A stretch of 5,529 nt of DNA from an uncultured Lachnospiraceae bacterium (GTDB lineage Bacteria > Bacillota > Clostridia > Lachnospirales > Lachnospiraceae), in NCBI GenBank assembly GCA_900313435.1, contig OMRF01000382.1, forward strand, positions 1-5,529. The letters run 5' to 3'. This document shows, piece after piece, positions 4,001 to 5,529 of the stretch (within the stretch, counting starts at the first letter, position 1; each line of letters starts with the position of its first letter). The notes below the pieces were generated by a model. It was not told the DNA's origin. It saw only the letters and a list, made by a program, of their open reading frames with translations, and ran no database searches. The position numbers were made by a program, and so were the translations under genes.

Positions 4001-5529
4001 ATGAGGAAACAGCTTAAGAAGGCTGCTGCAGTTCTGACTTCGGCGGCATTCGTGTTTGGAATGATGCCGGCCATAACAGGCTTTGCCGATTCTCAGATGG
4101 CCACGACCTTCACCTTTAGTGAGACAGGAATCACGGTTGTTGAAGGTGATTTCTCAGATTATGAGATTGACGGAACAAACCTTAAGATAACGGGAGAGGG
4201 GGATTATGTCGTCACTGGAGAGTGCTCTGACGGCTCCATTACCGTAAAGAAGAAGGTGAGCGGAGTCTCGCTCACGCTGTCCGATCTCACGCTTTCAAAT
4301 AATACTACGGCACCACTGTCAGTAAATAAGTACGCGGGGGCAGACATTATCATTGAGGGAGAGGTTTCTCTTTCAGACAATATCATGAATTCCGAAGATT
4401 ACCTTGTAGCTGAGCAGGGGATGACCGAGGATGAGGCCGAGGAGGCAGGGGCGGAAAACGCTGTTGTCAAGCTGAAAGCTGCTTCGGATGTCACGATATC
4501 CGGCACGGGAACTCTCAATATAACTGCATACGCGAAGAACGGGATAAAGTCAGGCGCGGCTCTTGACGTTGACGGGGAAGAAACGGATCCTGCGACGGAC
4601 GGCGCAGACCAGGCTTCGCTTCTGATAAAAGGAATCACATTGAACATAACGGCAACGGATGTCTATGATCCCAATGACGGCGACACTCATGGCGATGCGA
4701 TAAACGGGGAGTGCATTGTCTCTCTTCAAAGCGGGACCTACAACATAGCGGCCGGCGATGATGCTATCCACTCCGATTATTATCTTAATATCGGAACCGT
4801 TGGTGGCGCGGATCTTCCCGATGTCAACGTGACCTCCTGCGAAGAAGGCCTTGAGGGTGCCATCGTTAATATAATGAGCGGCGATATAGATGTCATCGCG
4901 AATGAAGACGCGATCAATGCGGCAAATTCCGATCTTTCCAATTATCAGTTCGACATTACCGTAACGGGCGGAGACATCTACGCGGTGGCCGGCGGAGACG
5001 GCGATGCATTTGATTCAAACGGGACCATTACGATAACGGGGGGACAGATACAGGCTTTCGGCGGTCCTAATGGAAATGCTTTTGATACGGGAACTGACGG
5101 GAACAATTCGATAGCCAGCACTTTTACGATAACCGGCGGAACAATACTAGGTCTCGGGATCACTCAGATGGCAGTCACTCCTTCAAGCGATTCACAGGGC
5201 TACGCGGTCTGGACGGGTCAGGGAGGCGGCTTCGGCGGCGGCGGAAATCCTTTTGGTGGTGAGAATGGATTTGATCCCTTTAATGGCGAGAATGGGTTTA
5301 ATCCCATTAATGGCGAAAACGGTGAACGTCCTGAAAGACCTTCAGATCAAGGCGGCGAAAGACCTGAAAGACCTTCAGATCAAAGCGGTGAAAGACCGGA
5401 AAGACCTTCAGATCAAAGCGGTGAAAGACCCGATTTCCCCGATGGCGGAAACGGCGGCTTCCCGGGCTGGAATTCCGGCTCATCGACCGGAACCGTAACA
5501 GACCTTACGCTTGTTGTAGGAAGCACTTC
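4001..5529 (+). CDS. Secreted Cthe_2159-like (DUF4353) carbohydrate-binding beta-helix protein, 3' end outside window
   Basis: The frame stays open for 509 codons to the window edge. Residues 1-29 are a signal peptide (MRKQLKK, hydrophobic core, likely cut after GFA29), so the protein is exported. Residues about 36-395 match the Cthe_2159 family, described for a Clostridium thermocellum cell-surface protein with a right-handed beta-helix fold that binds cellulose and pectin-like acidic sugars. Visible family marks are an N-terminal sheet region (GDYVVTGECSDGSITV, 67-82), then stacked coils ending in Asp/Asn turns: HGDAING (230-236), AGDDAIHSDYYLNI (251-264), EGLEGAIVNI (282-291), NEDAINAA (301-308), GDGDAFDSNGTITITGG (332-348). 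The acidic turns resemble calcium sites of the family. An acidic insert (131-153) interrupts an early coil. A Gly-rich linker (405-420) leads to two tandem repeat blocks (420-477), then what may be a new domain (from about 497). The start follows GAAAGGAG by six bases. No catalytic residues are evident; a pectate-lyase-like enzyme is less likely. Confidence 0.85.
   Translation, partial: MRKQLKKAAAVLTSAAFVFGMMPAITGFADSQMATTFTFSETGITVVEGDFSDYEIDGTNLKITGEGDYVVTGECSDGSITVKKKVSGVSLTLSDLTLSNNTTAPLSVNKYAGADIIIEGEVSLSDNIMNSEDYLVAEQGMTEDEAEEAGAENAVVKLKAASDVTISGTGTLNITAYAKNGIKSGAALDVDGEETDPATDGADQASLLIKGITLNITATDVYDPNDGDTHGDAINGECIVSLQSGTYNIAAGDDAIHSDYYLNIGTVGGADLPDVNVTSCEEGLEGAIVNIMSGDIDVIANEDAINAANSDLSNYQFDITVTGGDIYAVAGGDGDAFDSNGTITITGGQIQAFGGPNGNAFDTGTDGNNSIASTFTITGGTILGLGITQMAVTPSSDSQGYAVWTGQGGGFGGGGNPFGGENGFDPFNGENGFNPINGENGERPERPSDQGGERPERPSDQSGERPERPSDQSGERPDFPDGGNGGFPGWNSGSSTGTVTDLTLVVGST
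5258..5323 (+). repeat. 27-bp coding tandem repeat, about 2.4 units
   Basis: Units at 5258-5284 and 5285-5311, with a partial third at 5312-5323, encode GENGFDPFN, GENGFNPIN and GENG. The units differ at several bases, mostly at third codon positions or as conservative changes. They sit in frame in the linker after the beta-helix domain and run into the 33-bp block. Confidence 0.8.
5321..5431 (+). repeat. 33-bp coding tandem repeat, about 3.4 units
   Basis: Units at 5321-5353, 5354-5386 and 5387-5419, with a partial fourth at 5420-5431, encode GERPERPSDQ followed by G or S. Units two and three are nearly identical in DNA, which indicates recent duplication. The unit length is a multiple of three, so copy-number change would keep the frame. 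The product is hydrophilic, Pro-rich and has alternating Glu and Arg, as expected for an extended spacer. Confidence 0.9.

Noticed and set aside
4204..5163. Several minus-strand reading frames of 60-82 codons across the beta-helix gene
   Set aside because: They lie antisense to a clearly coding frame with a signal peptide and family motifs; their products (rich in Ser, Val, Pro) show no family resemblance and no ribosome binding sites were apparent.
5223..5260. Possible frameshift or assembly problem in the GGC-rich linker
   Set aside because: The frame continues unbroken through the Gly-rich linker and both repeat blocks to the window edge, so no frameshift is needed.
5253..5498. A + strand reading frame of 81 codons rich in KDLQIKA-like repeats
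   Set aside because: It is the out-of-frame reading of the tandem repeats inside the beta-helix gene. Its apparent repeat protein is a by-product of 27-bp and 33-bp units whose lengths are multiples of three, and it lacks its own ribosome binding site.

Overview
The window looks like chromosomal DNA from an anaerobic Firmicute, most likely a Lachnospiraceae member of the Butyrivibrio or rumen/gut-clostridial type. This rests on recognisable protein style (an RNase Z tail ending in a GRDGMTKEL-like segment, the rhodanese plus cyclophilin-like lipoprotein, the Cthe_2159-like secreted protein), strong AGGAG-type ribosome binding sites, and use of the MEP isoprenoid pathway. No database search was possible, so the genus is an inference.

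All genes lie on the + strand. Positions 1-3918 are one tightly packed gene run: the 3' end of RNase Z (1-201), a membrane-anchored protein of unknown function (203-829), tsaD (826-1938), ispD (1928-2629), a rhodanese/cyclophilin-like lipoprotein (2649-3452) and dtd (3472-3918). Junctions are 1 bp, a 4-bp ATGA overlap, an 11-bp overlap, 19 bp and 19 bp, so the run is almost certainly co-transcribed and partly translationally coupled. Its promoter lies upstream of the window. Three of the six genes serve tRNA: 3'-end maturation (RNase Z), t6A37 modification (TsaD) and removal of D-amino acids from mischarged tRNA (Dtd). IspD supplies isoprenoid precursors. The two unknown or partly known proteins face the outside of the membrane.

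The only non-coding stretch of note is 3919-4000 (82 bp). It holds a 15-bp palindrome that begins on the last base of the dtd stop codon, then a perfect 15-bp hairpin with a T7 tract that should terminate the operon, then a strong ribosome binding site. A -10-like hexamer sits inside the left arm of the terminator, which suggests that the promoter of the next gene overlaps the terminator.

From 4001 to the window edge runs an open gene with no stop codon inside the window (at least 509 codons). It encodes a secreted right-handed beta-helix protein of the Cthe_2159 (DUF4353) carbohydrate-binding family, followed by a Gly-rich linker and two families of short tandem repeats (9-residue and 11-residue units). 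This gene looks functionally separate from the housekeeping operon. I found no tRNA, rRNA, CRISPR, insertion sequence or phage feature. The most unusual points are the repeat linker, the terminator/promoter overlap, the extracellular rhodanese fusion and an enlarged loop in TsaD.
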